Assembly (NCBI GenBank): GCA_903887095.1
Contig: CAISOQ010000274.1
Coordinates: forward strand, 1-9,103
Direction: 5' to 3'
DNA from: an uncultured Flavobacteriia bacterium
GTDB lineage: Bacteria; Bacteroidota; Bacteroidia; Flavobacteriales_D; Crocinitomicaceae
DNA: 9,103 nucleotides
Shown here: positions 1 through 6,457 of the stretch, one piece after another
How positions within the stretch are numbered: position 1 is the stretch's first letter
Layout: every line of letters starts with the position of its first letter
The notes under the pieces: model-generated
The model's input: the letters and a program-made list of their open reading frames with translations, nothing else
What the model was told of the DNA's origin: nothing
Databases searched by the model: none
Position numbers and translations under genes: made by a program

Positions 1-1526
1 AAAAGCTCATGTCTGAAAACAATAAAGAACAGCTGAAAGAAAAACTTGAGGACGTTGAGCAGAGTTCAGAAGACATGAAAAAGCAGCTGGATAGAAGTCT
101 TGAAATGTTAAAGAAATTGCAGGTAAATGAAAAGATTGATGATCTGGAGAAAGAGTTAAAAGAGTTGTCAAAAGAGCAATTAGAATTAAAAGAACAGATT
201 GAGAACAGCAAGTTAGACAAGGAGGAATCCATAAAAAAACAAGAGGATTTAAACAAGAAGTTCGATGAATTGAAAGAAGATCTTCAGGAGCTAAAGGAGC
301 TCAACGAGGCCTTGGAAGACCCGATGGAGCTCGGGGATACCGAGAAGGCGAAACAAGAAATCTCAGACGACTTGCAAGAGTCGAAAGACAATCTACAGAA
401 CTCGAAAGGGAAAAAGGCAGGAGATAGTCAGAAAAGCGCCTCTGAAAAGATGAATAGTTTGGCCGAACAACTTGATATGATGCAAGAAATGGCAAATCAG
501 CAACAGCAGGAAGAAGACATGAATTCGCTCCGGAATATTTTAGAGAGTGTGATGACTTTGAGTTTTGATCAGGAAGAGGTGATGCAGCGTTTTACGAAGG
601 TGGCGGATTCAGACCCTGCCTATAGACGCTATGGACGTAAGCAGCGCATGTTAATTGATGAAACGACTGTTGTTCGGGATAGTTTATTGGCTTTAGCAAA
701 AAGACAGCCTAAAATCGCCTCTTTTGTGGATAAGGAGTTGAATGATATTAAAAACAACCACGCACTTTGTGTGGAGGACATTGATGAACACAGAAAACGG
801 GACCTTGGGGTTCATCAACAAAAAGTAATGACTGCATATAACAACCTTGCTCTTTTACTGAATGAAAGTCTTCAAAGTATGCAGCAACAAATGCAGAATA
901 GTAAACCAGGACAAGGAAGTTGTAATAAGCCAGGAGGTAAAGGCCAACCGAAGCCGGGCCCCTCAATGTCGTCAGGTGACATGAAACAGATGTTGAAAAA
1001 GCAATTCGAGCAGATGCAGAAGGGCCCTAATCCAAACGGAAATAAACCCGGTGATAAGCCAGGTGAAAAACAAGGAGAGGGAGGAATGGGAATGCCTGGT
1101 TTAGGTAATAAAGAGATCGCAAAAATGGCTGCAGAACAAACGGCAATTAGACAACGTTTGGAGCAATTACGGAATGAAATGAATAAAGAGGGCCAAGGAA
1201 AAGGGAACAAACTAAATCCCTTGATTAAAGAACTAGAAGAACAAGAAAAAGAAATAATAAACAAGAAGTTCTCGAATGAAACAATTAAACGACAGAAGGA
1301 TATCTTAACGAGGTTGTTAGAGTCGGAAAAAGCAATTATGGAAAGGGGCTTTGAAGAGAAAAGAGAGTCTGAATCCGGAAAAAATCAAAATTATAGTAAC
1401 CAAATACGGTTTGACGAGTATAACCGACAAAAGCTTCGGCAAATTGAATTATTACGATCCGTTGACCCTGTCTATAAGAAGTATTATAAGGATAAGGCAA
1501 ATGAATATTTCAACCGTGGCTTGTAA
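1..1526 (+). CDS. DUF4175-like large coiled-coil protein, C-terminal part (5' end outside window)
   Basis: The reading frame is open to the left edge (first complete codon at position 3), so the ATG at 9 is probably internal and the true start lies upstream. About 507 residues are visible. Numbered from that ATG, residues 1-135 are a Glu/Lys/Leu-rich coiled coil. Residues 165-300 are helical, with Gln-rich stretches near 164 and 291. Residues 298-366 are a Gly/Pro/Lys/Gln-rich low-complexity linker, residues 367-450 are again helical and charged, and the C-terminus carries a Tyr/Lys-rich tail (DPVYKKYY, 486-493). This architecture, followed by a small ATPase, ybeY and mnmG, matches the DUF4175 proteins of Bacteroidota, which usually exceed 1000 residues and have N-terminal membrane segments; those would lie outside the window. 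Function is unknown. No membrane segment is visible here. The family call rests on architecture and gene order, not on a catalytic motif. Confidence 0.75.
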   Translation, partial: KLMSENNKEQLKEKLEDVEQSSEDMKKQLDRSLEMLKKLQVNEKIDDLEKELKELSKEQLELKEQIENSKLDKEESIKKQEDLNKKFDELKEDLQELKELNEALEDPMELGDTEKAKQEISDDLQESKDNLQNSKGKKAGDSQKSASEKMNSLAEQLDMMQEMANQQQQEEDMNSLRNILESVMTLSFDQEEVMQRFTKVADSDPAYRRYGRKQRMLIDETTVVRDSLLALAKRQPKIASFVDKELNDIKNNHALCVEDIDEHRKRDLGVHQQKVMTAYNNLALLLNESLQSMQQQMQNSKPGQGSCNKPGGKGQPKPGPSMSSGDMKQMLKKQFEQMQKGPNPNGNKPGDKPGEKQGEGGMGMPGLGNKEIAKMAAEQTAIRQRLEQLRNEMNKEGQGKGNKLNPLIKELEEQEKEIINKKFSNETIKRQKDILTRLLESEKAIMERGFEEKRESESGKNQNYSNQIRFDEYNRQKLRQIELLRSVDPVYKKYYKDKANEYFNRGL

Positions 1527-1549
1527 ACGATGAATGTTAATTGTTCGTT

Positions 1550-1963
1550 ATGAGAGAAGGTTTTACAATTATAAATAAACTAGCTATACCCTCCGATTTT
1601 GAGGCCTTGGGTCAGGTTGAAATGTTGGTCGATTCAGTGTGTAATGAGTTGGGTGTAAATGAAGAGTTTTACGGTAATGTTTTGATTGCCGTGACTGAAG
1701 CCGTCAACAATGCAATAGAGCATGGAAACGTTCAAGACCATTCTGCTGAGGTAAATGTTGCTGTTGGGGACAACCCTATGGAGTTTTGTTTTAATGTAAA
1801 AGACCAAGGGAAAGGCTTCGACTTTGTAAACTTACCTGATCCCACTGCGCCTGAAAACTTAATGAAGGAGAATGGAAGAGGGATTTTCTTAATGAAGAAC
1901 CTAGCTGATGAGGTGGTGTTTGAGGATGGAGGAAGCAGTGTGAATATATATTTTAATAAGTGA
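1550..1963 (+). CDS. RsbW-like GHKL ATP-binding protein (anti-sigma factor kinase fold)
   Basis: This 137-residue single-domain protein has the GHKL ATPase signatures in order: N box ExxNN at residues 50-54 (in TEAVNNAIEHGN), G1 box DQGKGF at 85-90, and G2 box GRGIFLMKNLADEV at 109-122. The length and layout fit stand-alone RsbW/SpoIIAB-type serine kinases, which in other bacteria bind sigma factors or phosphorylate anti-anti-sigma proteins. No sigma or STAS partner is encoded nearby, so the target is unknown. I chose ATG 1550. A TTG at 1541 would add three residues, but ATG leaves only 23 bp after the preceding stop and begins just before the conserved fold. The gene sits in the run leading to ybeY and its stop overlaps the ybeY start, which suggests co-transcription and coupled translation. 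Family assignment is firm; an anti-sigma role is inference. Confidence 0.88.
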   Translation: MREGFTIINKLAIPSDFEALGQVEMLVDSVCNELGVNEEFYGNVLIAVTEAVNNAIEHGNVQDHSAEVNVAVGDNPMEFCFNVKDQGKGFDFVNLPDPTAPENLMKENGRGIFLMKNLADEVVFEDGGSSVNIYFNK

Positions 1964-2385
1964 TACAAATCCATTATATTGAAGTTGAAGTTCCGGGTAT
2001 AAACTCGGAACTTCTTGTTTTATGGCTTAACGAAAGCGTTGTTAGAGAGGGAAAATCATTGGGTGAGATTAATCTTGTTTTTTGTGATGATGAGCATCTT
2101 TTGGCCATGAATCGAGCACATTTGGACCATGATTATTATACAGATATTATAACCTTCGATTATACTGAAGACGAGGTGATTAGTGGTGATTTATATATCT
2201 CAATCGACAGGGTTTTTGACAATGCTCGCCTTTTAAAAGAGCCAGCGGAAGTAGAATTAAGACGTGTTTGTGTCCATGGAATATTGCATTTATGCGGCTA
2301 TAAAGACAAGAATAGTGAGGAAGAGGCCCAGATGAGGTCTCGCGAGAATTTTCACTTAGACAAATATGTTTCACGTGAAACATAG
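1960..2385 (+). CDS. ybeY: Endoribonuclease YbeY (rRNA maturation factor)
   Basis: A 141-residue YbeY/UPF0054 metalloprotein. In other bacteria this family acts on 16S rRNA 3' end maturation and ribosome quality control. Visible landmarks are the TDIITFDY strand (61-68), SGDLYIS (75-81) and the metal-binding helix with H106 and H110 in HGILHLCGYKD. The usual third histidine (HGxLHLxGYDH in E. coli) is replaced here by D116; I recall Asp at this place in other Bacteroidota YbeY proteins, so this is probably lineage-typical rather than a defect. The start must be GTG 1960, because an in-frame TAA lies immediately before it (1957-1959) and the next Met is residue 50. The GTG overlaps the upstream stop as GTGA, implying translational coupling. 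The last codons (KYVSRET) are written by a parS palindrome, and the stop falls directly at its edge. Confidence 0.95.
   Translation: MIQIHYIEVEVPGINSELLVLWLNESVVREGKSLGEINLVFCDDEHLLAMNRAHLDHDYYTDIITFDYTEDEVISGDLYISIDRVFDNARLLKEPAEVELRRVCVHGILHLCGYKDKNSEEEAQMRSRENFHLDKYVSRET
2367..2382. other. parS: parS site 1 (ParB-binding centromere), inside the 3' end of ybeY
   Basis: Perfect 16-bp palindrome TGTTTCACGTGAAACA, differing at one base from the B. subtilis parS consensus TGTTCCACGTGAAACA. The symmetry extends to 20 bp (2365-2384). It encodes the final VSRET residues of YbeY. A perfect match to a broadly conserved 16-mer, with a second perfect copy 34 bp away, makes chance very unlikely. It should be a loading site for the ParB CTPase clamp of the ParABS chromosome segregation system. 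Confidence 0.93.
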
Positions 2386-2394
2386 GCGTTTTGG

Positions 2395-2402
2395 TAATTT
2401 TG
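2395..2402 (+). promoter_or_regulatory. Possible mnmG promoter -7 element (TAnnTTTG)
   Basis: TAATTTTG matches the Bacteroidota -7 consensus exactly and lies in the 39-bp ybeY-mnmG gap. The last two bases are the first two of parS site 2, and the -33 region would fall within parS site 1, where no clear TTG is present. An AT-rich 8-mer with four fixed T's arises easily, and the upstream run could supply mnmG transcription, so the call is weak. Confidence 0.3.
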
Positions 2403-2416
2403 TTTCACGTGAAACA
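2401..2416. other. parS: parS site 2 (ParB-binding centromere), just upstream of mnmG
   Basis: Second perfect copy of TGTTTCACGTGAAACA. It occupies most of the short ybeY-mnmG gap and ends 8 bp before the mnmG ATG, so it lies in the 5' leader region where a ribosome would bind. Symmetry does not extend beyond 16 bp. Bound ParB could affect mnmG transcription or the leader, but that is inference. Confidence 0.93.
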
Positions 2417-2424
2417 TTTCTGTG

Positions 2425-4296
2425 ATGTTAGATAGATATAATGTGATTGTTGTTGGTGGTGGGCATGCGGGTTGTGAAGCTGCAAACGCTGCTGCTAAGA
2501 TGGGCAGCTCAGTTTTGTTGGTTACAATGAACATGAACACGATTGCTCAAATGAGTTGTAATCCAGCGATGGGTGGCGTTGCAAAAGGCCAAATTGTTCG
2601 TGAAATTGATGCTTTAGGTGGCGGAAGTGGGGTTGTGAGTGACAAAAGCGCTATTCAGTTTAGAATGCTGAATAGATCAAAAGGCCCTGCAATGTGGTCG
2701 CCAAGGACCCAAAATGACAGAATGTTGTTTGCTGAGGAGTGGCGCTTGTTACTGGAGTCAAATCCCAATGTGGATTTTTGGCAAGACATGTGCAATGGAT
2801 TAATCATTGAAAGTGGCCGTGTGTTAGGAGTTCGAACCTCTATGGGAGTCGATATTTATGGAGATGCTGTTGTGCTTACGAATGGAACTTTTTTAAATGG
2901 TTTAATTCATTTGGGAGAAAAACAGTTCGGCGGTGGAAGGGTTGGTGAAAAAGCTGCGACCGGAATAACAGAAGATTTAGTGAATCACGGTTTTGAGGCG
3001 GGAAGAATGAAAACTGGGACTCCTCCACGTGTAGATGGACGCTCTCTGGATTATTCGAAAATGGAAATTCAAGAAGGTGATGTGAATCCTTCTAAGTTCA
3101 GTTTTACTGATACAAAGGCACTGAGTGTTCAGCGGGCTTGTCACATTACTTACACGAATGATGTGACGCATGATTTGTTAAGAACAGGCTTTGATCGGTC
3201 ACCTATGTTTAACGGCGCTATTAAGTCTAGTGGCCCGAGATATTGTCCAAGTATTGAGGATAAGATAAATCGATTCGCAGATAGAGATCGACATCAGATT
3301 TTTGTTGAACCGGAAGGTTGGAAGACTGTTGAGATCTACGTGAATGGTTTTAGCACGTCGTTGCCGGAAGACGTTCAATATGCAGCAATGAAAACAATCC
3401 CTGGATTTGAAAATGTAAAAATGTTTCGTCCGGGCTATGCAATAGAATACGATTACTTTCCTCCTACGCAGTTAAAACATACGCTTGAGACGAAGCTGGT
3501 GGAAAATTTATATTTCGCTGGTCAAATTAATGGTACCACTGGTTATGAAGAAGCCGCTTGTCAAGGTTTAATGGCCGGTATCAATGCACATCTAAAAGTT
3601 AAAGATCAACCTGAGTTTGTTTTGAGTAGAAGCGATGCTTATATCGGAGTTTTGATTGATGACTTAATTACAAAGGGCACAAAGGAGCCTTATAGAATGT
3701 TTACGAGTCGAGCAGAGTTTAGAATTCTATTAAGACAAGACAATGCAGACATTCGATTGACGCCTATCGGCCACGAACTTGGTCTAGTAAGTGATGATTT
3801 ATTGAATCGAGTAGAAAGGAAAGTTGCTGGAACCAAGTCTATAATTCAAGAATTGAAGAGTATTGGTGTTTCGCCAGAGAAAGCAAATCCTATTCTTGTG
3901 CGCAAAGACTCTACAGAATTAACCCAGCAGGTCAAGTTGAATGGTTTAGTGTCTAGACCACAATTGTCTATTTGGGATGTCTTAGAAATGTCTGAAGAAG
4001 CGAATTCTAAGGCCCAAAACTTATTATTGGACCATGAAGAAATTTTGGAACAAGCAGAAATTCAGATTAAATATGAGGGGTACATTCAGCGTGAAGAAGA
4101 ACAGGTGAATAAACAGAATAGACTTGAGGAAGTAGCAATACCAGTGGGCTTAGATTATACGTTGATTAAAAGCTTGAGTATTGAGGCAAAGGAAAAGCTT
4201 TCGCATATAAAGCCTGTAACTATTGGTCAGGCAGCAAGGGTGAGCGGTGTGTCGCCGAGCGATATTTCTGTGTTGCTGATACATTTAGGTCGCTAG
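2425..4296 (+). CDS. mnmG: tRNA uridine-5-carboxymethylaminomethyl modification enzyme MnmG (GidA)
   Basis: Full-length 623-residue MnmG, which with MnmE installs the carboxymethylaminomethyl group on wobble U34 of certain tRNAs using FAD and methylene-tetrahydrofolate. The FAD Rossmann motif VVGGGHAGCEAA is at 9-20. The two conserved redox cysteines are C45 (QMSCNPAMGG) and C274 (GPRYCPSIEDKI). The two family signatures are GTPPRVDGRSLDYSKM at 198-213 and EPYRMFTSRAEFRILLRQDN at 421-440. The FAD-binding GQINGTTGYEEAACQGL is at 366-382, and the helical C-terminal domain that contacts MnmE and tRNA follows. I chose ATG 2425 over GTG 2422, one codon upstream, because the protein then begins MLDRYNVIVVGGG as in homologues. 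The gene is bracketed by parS sites, and its stop codon TAG overlaps the third. The partner mnmE is not in the window. All key residues are present. Confidence 0.98.
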   Translation: MLDRYNVIVVGGGHAGCEAANAAAKMGSSVLLVTMNMNTIAQMSCNPAMGGVAKGQIVREIDALGGGSGVVSDKSAIQFRMLNRSKGPAMWSPRTQNDRMLFAEEWRLLLESNPNVDFWQDMCNGLIIESGRVLGVRTSMGVDIYGDAVVLTNGTFLNGLIHLGEKQFGGGRVGEKAATGITEDLVNHGFEAGRMKTGTPPRVDGRSLDYSKMEIQEGDVNPSKFSFTDTKALSVQRACHITYTNDVTHDLLRTGFDRSPMFNGAIKSSGPRYCPSIEDKINRFADRDRHQIFVEPEGWKTVEIYVNGFSTSLPEDVQYAAMKTIPGFENVKMFRPGYAIEYDYFPPTQLKHTLETKLVENLYFAGQINGTTGYEEAACQGLMAGINAHLKVKDQPEFVLSRSDAYIGVLIDDLITKGTKEPYRMFTSRAEFRILLRQDNADIRLTPIGHELGLVSDDLLNRVERKVAGTKSIIQELKSIGVSPEKANPILVRKDSTELTQQVKLNGLVSRPQLSIWDVLEMSEEANSKAQNLLLDHEEILEQAEIQIKYEGYIQREEEQVNKQNRLEEVAIPVGLDYTLIKSLSIEAKEKLSHIKPVTIGQAARVSGVSPSDISVLLIHLGR

Positions 4297-4310
4297 TTTC
4301 ACGTGAAACA
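4295..4310. other. parS: parS site 3 (15/16 match) on the mnmG stop codon
   Basis: AGTTTCACGTGAAACA differs from the other two copies only at the first base (A for T); the inner 14 bp (4296-4309) form a perfect palindrome. The first two bases belong to the mnmG TAG stop, and the rest lies between the stop and the terminator hairpin, so it should be transcribed. It is about 1.9 kb from the other two sites. End positions of parS usually tolerate some variation, so it is probably functional. Confidence 0.85.
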
Positions 4311-4315
4311 TTGTA

Positions 4316-4358
4316 AAAAAAGAAAGGTCCAATAATAACTATTGGACCTTTCTTTTTT
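4316..4358. terminator. Bidirectional intrinsic terminator between mnmG and ispG
   Basis: A perfect 19-bp inverted repeat (arms 4316-4334 and 4340-4358) around a 5-nt ATAAC loop. The stem centre is AGAAAGGTCCAATA, and the outer arms are an A tract on the left and a T tract on the right. Either strand therefore gives a hairpin followed by a U run. Its location between two convergent stop codons (4296 and 4370) fits a shared terminator. Confidence 0.92.
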
Positions 4359-4369
4359 ATTTAAACCGG

Positions 4370-6298
4370 TTACTTTTGATCTACCCAATCACCGTTTTCT
4401 TTAATCAGGTTGATGAGCTCTCGAACCGCTTCGTCCTCTTGGACATTTTTCTTTACAACAGTTTTTTCTTTGTATAATGTGATCTTACCCGGACCCGTTC
4501 CTACATAACCATAGTCTGCATCTGCCATTTCACCTGGCCCGTTCACTATACAACCCATAATTCCGATTTTCAGTCCCTTCAAATGGGCTGTTTCTTTGCG
4601 GATTTTAGCCGTTGTTTCTTGTAAATCGAACAAAGTTCTTCCACAAGATGGACAGGATATATATTCTGTTTTGGAAATACGTGTGCGTGTTGCTTGCAGA
4701 ATACCAAAAGCAGTTGAGTTTATCAGTGTTTTTGGCGCTGTTCCACAAATCCATAAACCGTCGCCAAGACCATCAATAAGTAGTGCTCCAGCTTCACTTG
4801 AAACGTTAATCTGAAATTGCTCTTCGTCTGTGGTTGAGCTGCCGACATTGAGTATAACAGGTTGATTAATAAGTGATTGAGTTAGTTTTATAATCTGTTC
4901 TCTAAAAACGGCTACGCGATTGGAGTAGTTTGTCTGTAATACATAAATATAATTCGGCTGTAGGTTCAGATAAACATTATCTGTGCTTTCGTCATCAATT
5001 AATACAAACGTTTGAACGGCTGATTCAATTCGATTTAATTGGTTAGAATGTACAAGAGGAAAGCACCCGGGCTTTGAAGAATAATTAGTTTTCCAATTCT
5101 CGTAGTTGCAAATTAATCCAAGCGATCCTGGTTTTTCAAAGTTTATCAAATGATCCCCTATGAAAACGTAATCAGCAGCTTGTTCCTGAAGCGTCCATTT
5201 ATCTAGTTCAATGGAATAGTTATAGCCTAAGCTATAAAAGTTAGAAGGTTTAATTTCTTGCTTGTCAGATAAATCAGCTACAACAACAGGTACATTTTTG
5301 CTTCCAACATTACCCACTTGTGCTGTTAATCTTCGCTCATAGGAGAAAGGGGAATAAGGCAGTAACGATTTATTTACGTCAATTTTCTTTAAATTGGATA
5401 GATTTTCAAATTTCTGAGCGAGTTTAGCGGCAACAGGAATTTCTTTTTCAGGCTCCTCTGTTAAGGAAACACGGATTGTGTCACCTAGCCCATCCTCCAA
5501 TAGCGCACCTATTCCAACAGCGGATTTTATTCTTCCATCTTCTCCGTCACCGGCCTCTGTTACCCCAAGGTGCAATGGATATGAACGACCATTTTTTAGC
5601 ATTGTTGCAGCGAGCAATCGATAAGCTTGCACCATAACGAGTGCATTGCTCGCCTTCATAGAGATAACTAAATTGTAAAAAGCATTCTTTTCGCAAATAC
5701 GAATGAATTCCATGGCTGACTCTACCATGCCCTCTGGAGTGTCACCATATCGGCTCAATATACGATCTGATAAAGATCCGTGGTTTGTGCCGATGCGCAT
5801 TGCAGTGCCGTGCTCTTTGCAAAGGGTAATTAACGGTGTAAATTTCTCTTCAATGCGAATGATTTCGGCTTGGTAACTTTCGTCCGTATAATCGATTTCT
5901 TCAAATTTCTTTTTATCAGCATAGTTTCCAGGGTTCACCCGGACCTTTTCAACGATTTTGGCGGCTATTTCAGCTGCATTTGGCGTGAAGTGTATATCAG
6001 CAACAAGAGGAGTGTCGTAACCCCTCAGTAACAATTCTTTTTTAATGTTCTCGAGGTTTTCAGCTTCTTTTTTACTTGGTGCAGTTAGTCTAACGAGCTC
6101 ACAACCAGCATCAATCATGCGTATCGATTGTTCTACTGAACCCAATGTGTCCATCGTGTCTACCGTTGTCATTGATTGTAAACGAATTGGTTGGTCTCCA
6201 CCGATTAGCAATCCTCCAACATTAACTTCTATTGTCGGAAAGCGTTTTCTATTTAGAGGATCAACACAATAGGGGTCTTTGGGATCAATATGAATCAT
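4370..6298 (-). CDS. ispG: 4-hydroxy-3-methylbut-2-enyl-diphosphate synthase IspG (GcpE), long three-domain form
   Basis: IspG converts methylerythritol cyclodiphosphate to HMBPP in the MEP isoprenoid pathway, using a [4Fe-4S] cluster and electrons from flavodoxin or ferredoxin. At 642 residues it is the long form found in plants, Chlamydia and Bacteroidota; E. coli IspG is about 370. Residues ~24-290 are the TIM barrel (GGDQPIRLQSMTTVDTMDT, 33-51; VADIHFTPNAAEIA, 99-112; VRVNPGNY, 119-126; GVTEAGDGEDG, 245-255). Residues ~295-495 are the inserted domain, poorly conserved apart from its start. Residues ~500-642 are the cluster domain with C549, C552 and C583 plus E590 (MGCIVNGPGE); spacing corresponds to the E. 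coli ligands. The ATG at 6298 gives the usual short leader before the barrel. The gene is convergent with mnmG and divergent from the desaturase, so it is probably monocistronic. It appears intact. Confidence 0.97.
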   Translation of the reverse strand: MIHIDPKDPYCVDPLNRKRFPTIEVNVGGLLIGGDQPIRLQSMTTVDTMDTLGSVEQSIRMIDAGCELVRLTAPSKKEAENLENIKKELLLRGYDTPLVADIHFTPNAAEIAAKIVEKVRVNPGNYADKKKFEEIDYTDESYQAEIIRIEEKFTPLITLCKEHGTAMRIGTNHGSLSDRILSRYGDTPEGMVESAMEFIRICEKNAFYNLVISMKASNALVMVQAYRLLAATMLKNGRSYPLHLGVTEAGDGEDGRIKSAVGIGALLEDGLGDTIRVSLTEEPEKEIPVAAKLAQKFENLSNLKKIDVNKSLLPYSPFSYERRLTAQVGNVGSKNVPVVVADLSDKQEIKPSNFYSLGYNYSIELDKWTLQEQAADYVFIGDHLINFEKPGSLGLICNYENWKTNYSSKPGCFPLVHSNQLNRIESAVQTFVLIDDESTDNVYLNLQPNYIYVLQTNYSNRVAVFREQIIKLTQSLINQPVILNVGSSTTDEEQFQINVSSEAGALLIDGLGDGLWICGTAPKTLINSTAFGILQATRTRISKTEYISCPSCGRTLFDLQETTAKIRKETAHLKGLKIGIMGCIVNGPGEMADADYGYVGTGPGKITLYKEKTVVKKNVQEDEAVRELINLIKENGDWVDQK

Positions 6299-6322
6299 AA
6301 ATTAAATAATATACTTTCTAAA

Positions 6323-6330
6323 CAAAAGTA
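6323..6330 (-). promoter_or_regulatory. Candidate ispG promoter -7 element
   Basis: On the minus strand this reads TACTTTTG, an exact match to the Bacteroidota TAnnTTTG element. It lies 24 bp upstream of the ispG ATG, implying a leader of roughly 15-20 nt, similar to that of the divergent desaturase gene. No clear TTG is visible at the -33 position, so the call rests on the -7 element and its location. Confidence 0.5.
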
Positions 6331-6406
6331 GATAATATAATGTTTTATACTTGAGTTGGCGTTTTTTAAAAGCTATTAAATTAGGGTCTTCACACATTTT
6401 GTGCAG

Positions 6407-6433
6407 TTGACTTAGAAAATAAGCCTACCTTTG
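6407..6433 (+). promoter_or_regulatory. Candidate desaturase promoter (TTGAC / TAnnTTTG)
   Basis: TTGAC at 6407-6411 and TACCTTTG at 6426-6433 match the -33 TTG and -7 TAnnTTTG elements of Bacteroidota housekeeping sigma promoters, with 16 nt between the TTG and the -7 element. Transcription would begin near 6440, giving a leader of about 18 nt to the ATG at 6458. This makes the in-frame TTG at 6431, which lies within the -7 element, an implausible start codon. Confidence 0.65.
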
Positions 6434-6457
6434 TGCAACTATTATAATTCCAAACCT

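Noticed and set aside
725..733. TGTGGATAA, a perfect DnaA box (TTATCCACA) on the minus strand
   Set aside because: It is a single copy inside a coding region (codons for FVDK), with only 7/9 matches elsewhere and no AT-rich unwinding element or box cluster, so it does not support an origin in this window.
872..1264. 130-codon minus-strand open frame rich in Pro, Cys and Phe
   Set aside because: It is the shadow of the low-complexity Gly/Pro/Lys/Gln region of the DUF4175-like gene on the plus strand.
2352..2540. Minus-strand open frame of 62 codons containing MFHVKQ and VSRET stretches
   Set aside because: These peptides are simply translations of the parS palindromes; the rest is antisense to ybeY and mnmG and shows no protein family features.
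4790..4805. Degenerate parS-like sequence AGCTTCACTTGAAACG
   Set aside because: Four mismatches to the 16-mer, including one at the central CACGTG core, and it lies in conserved ispG coding sequence; probably chance.
6365..6380. Imperfect palindrome TTTAAAAGCTATTAAA in the ispG/desaturase promoter region
   Set aside because: Short, mismatched and AT-rich; no recognised regulator binding site matches, so I do not call an operator.
6391..6404. Small inverted repeat CACATTTTGTG near the desaturase -33 region
   Set aside because: Arms of only 4 bp around a 3-nt loop; too weak to distinguish from chance.
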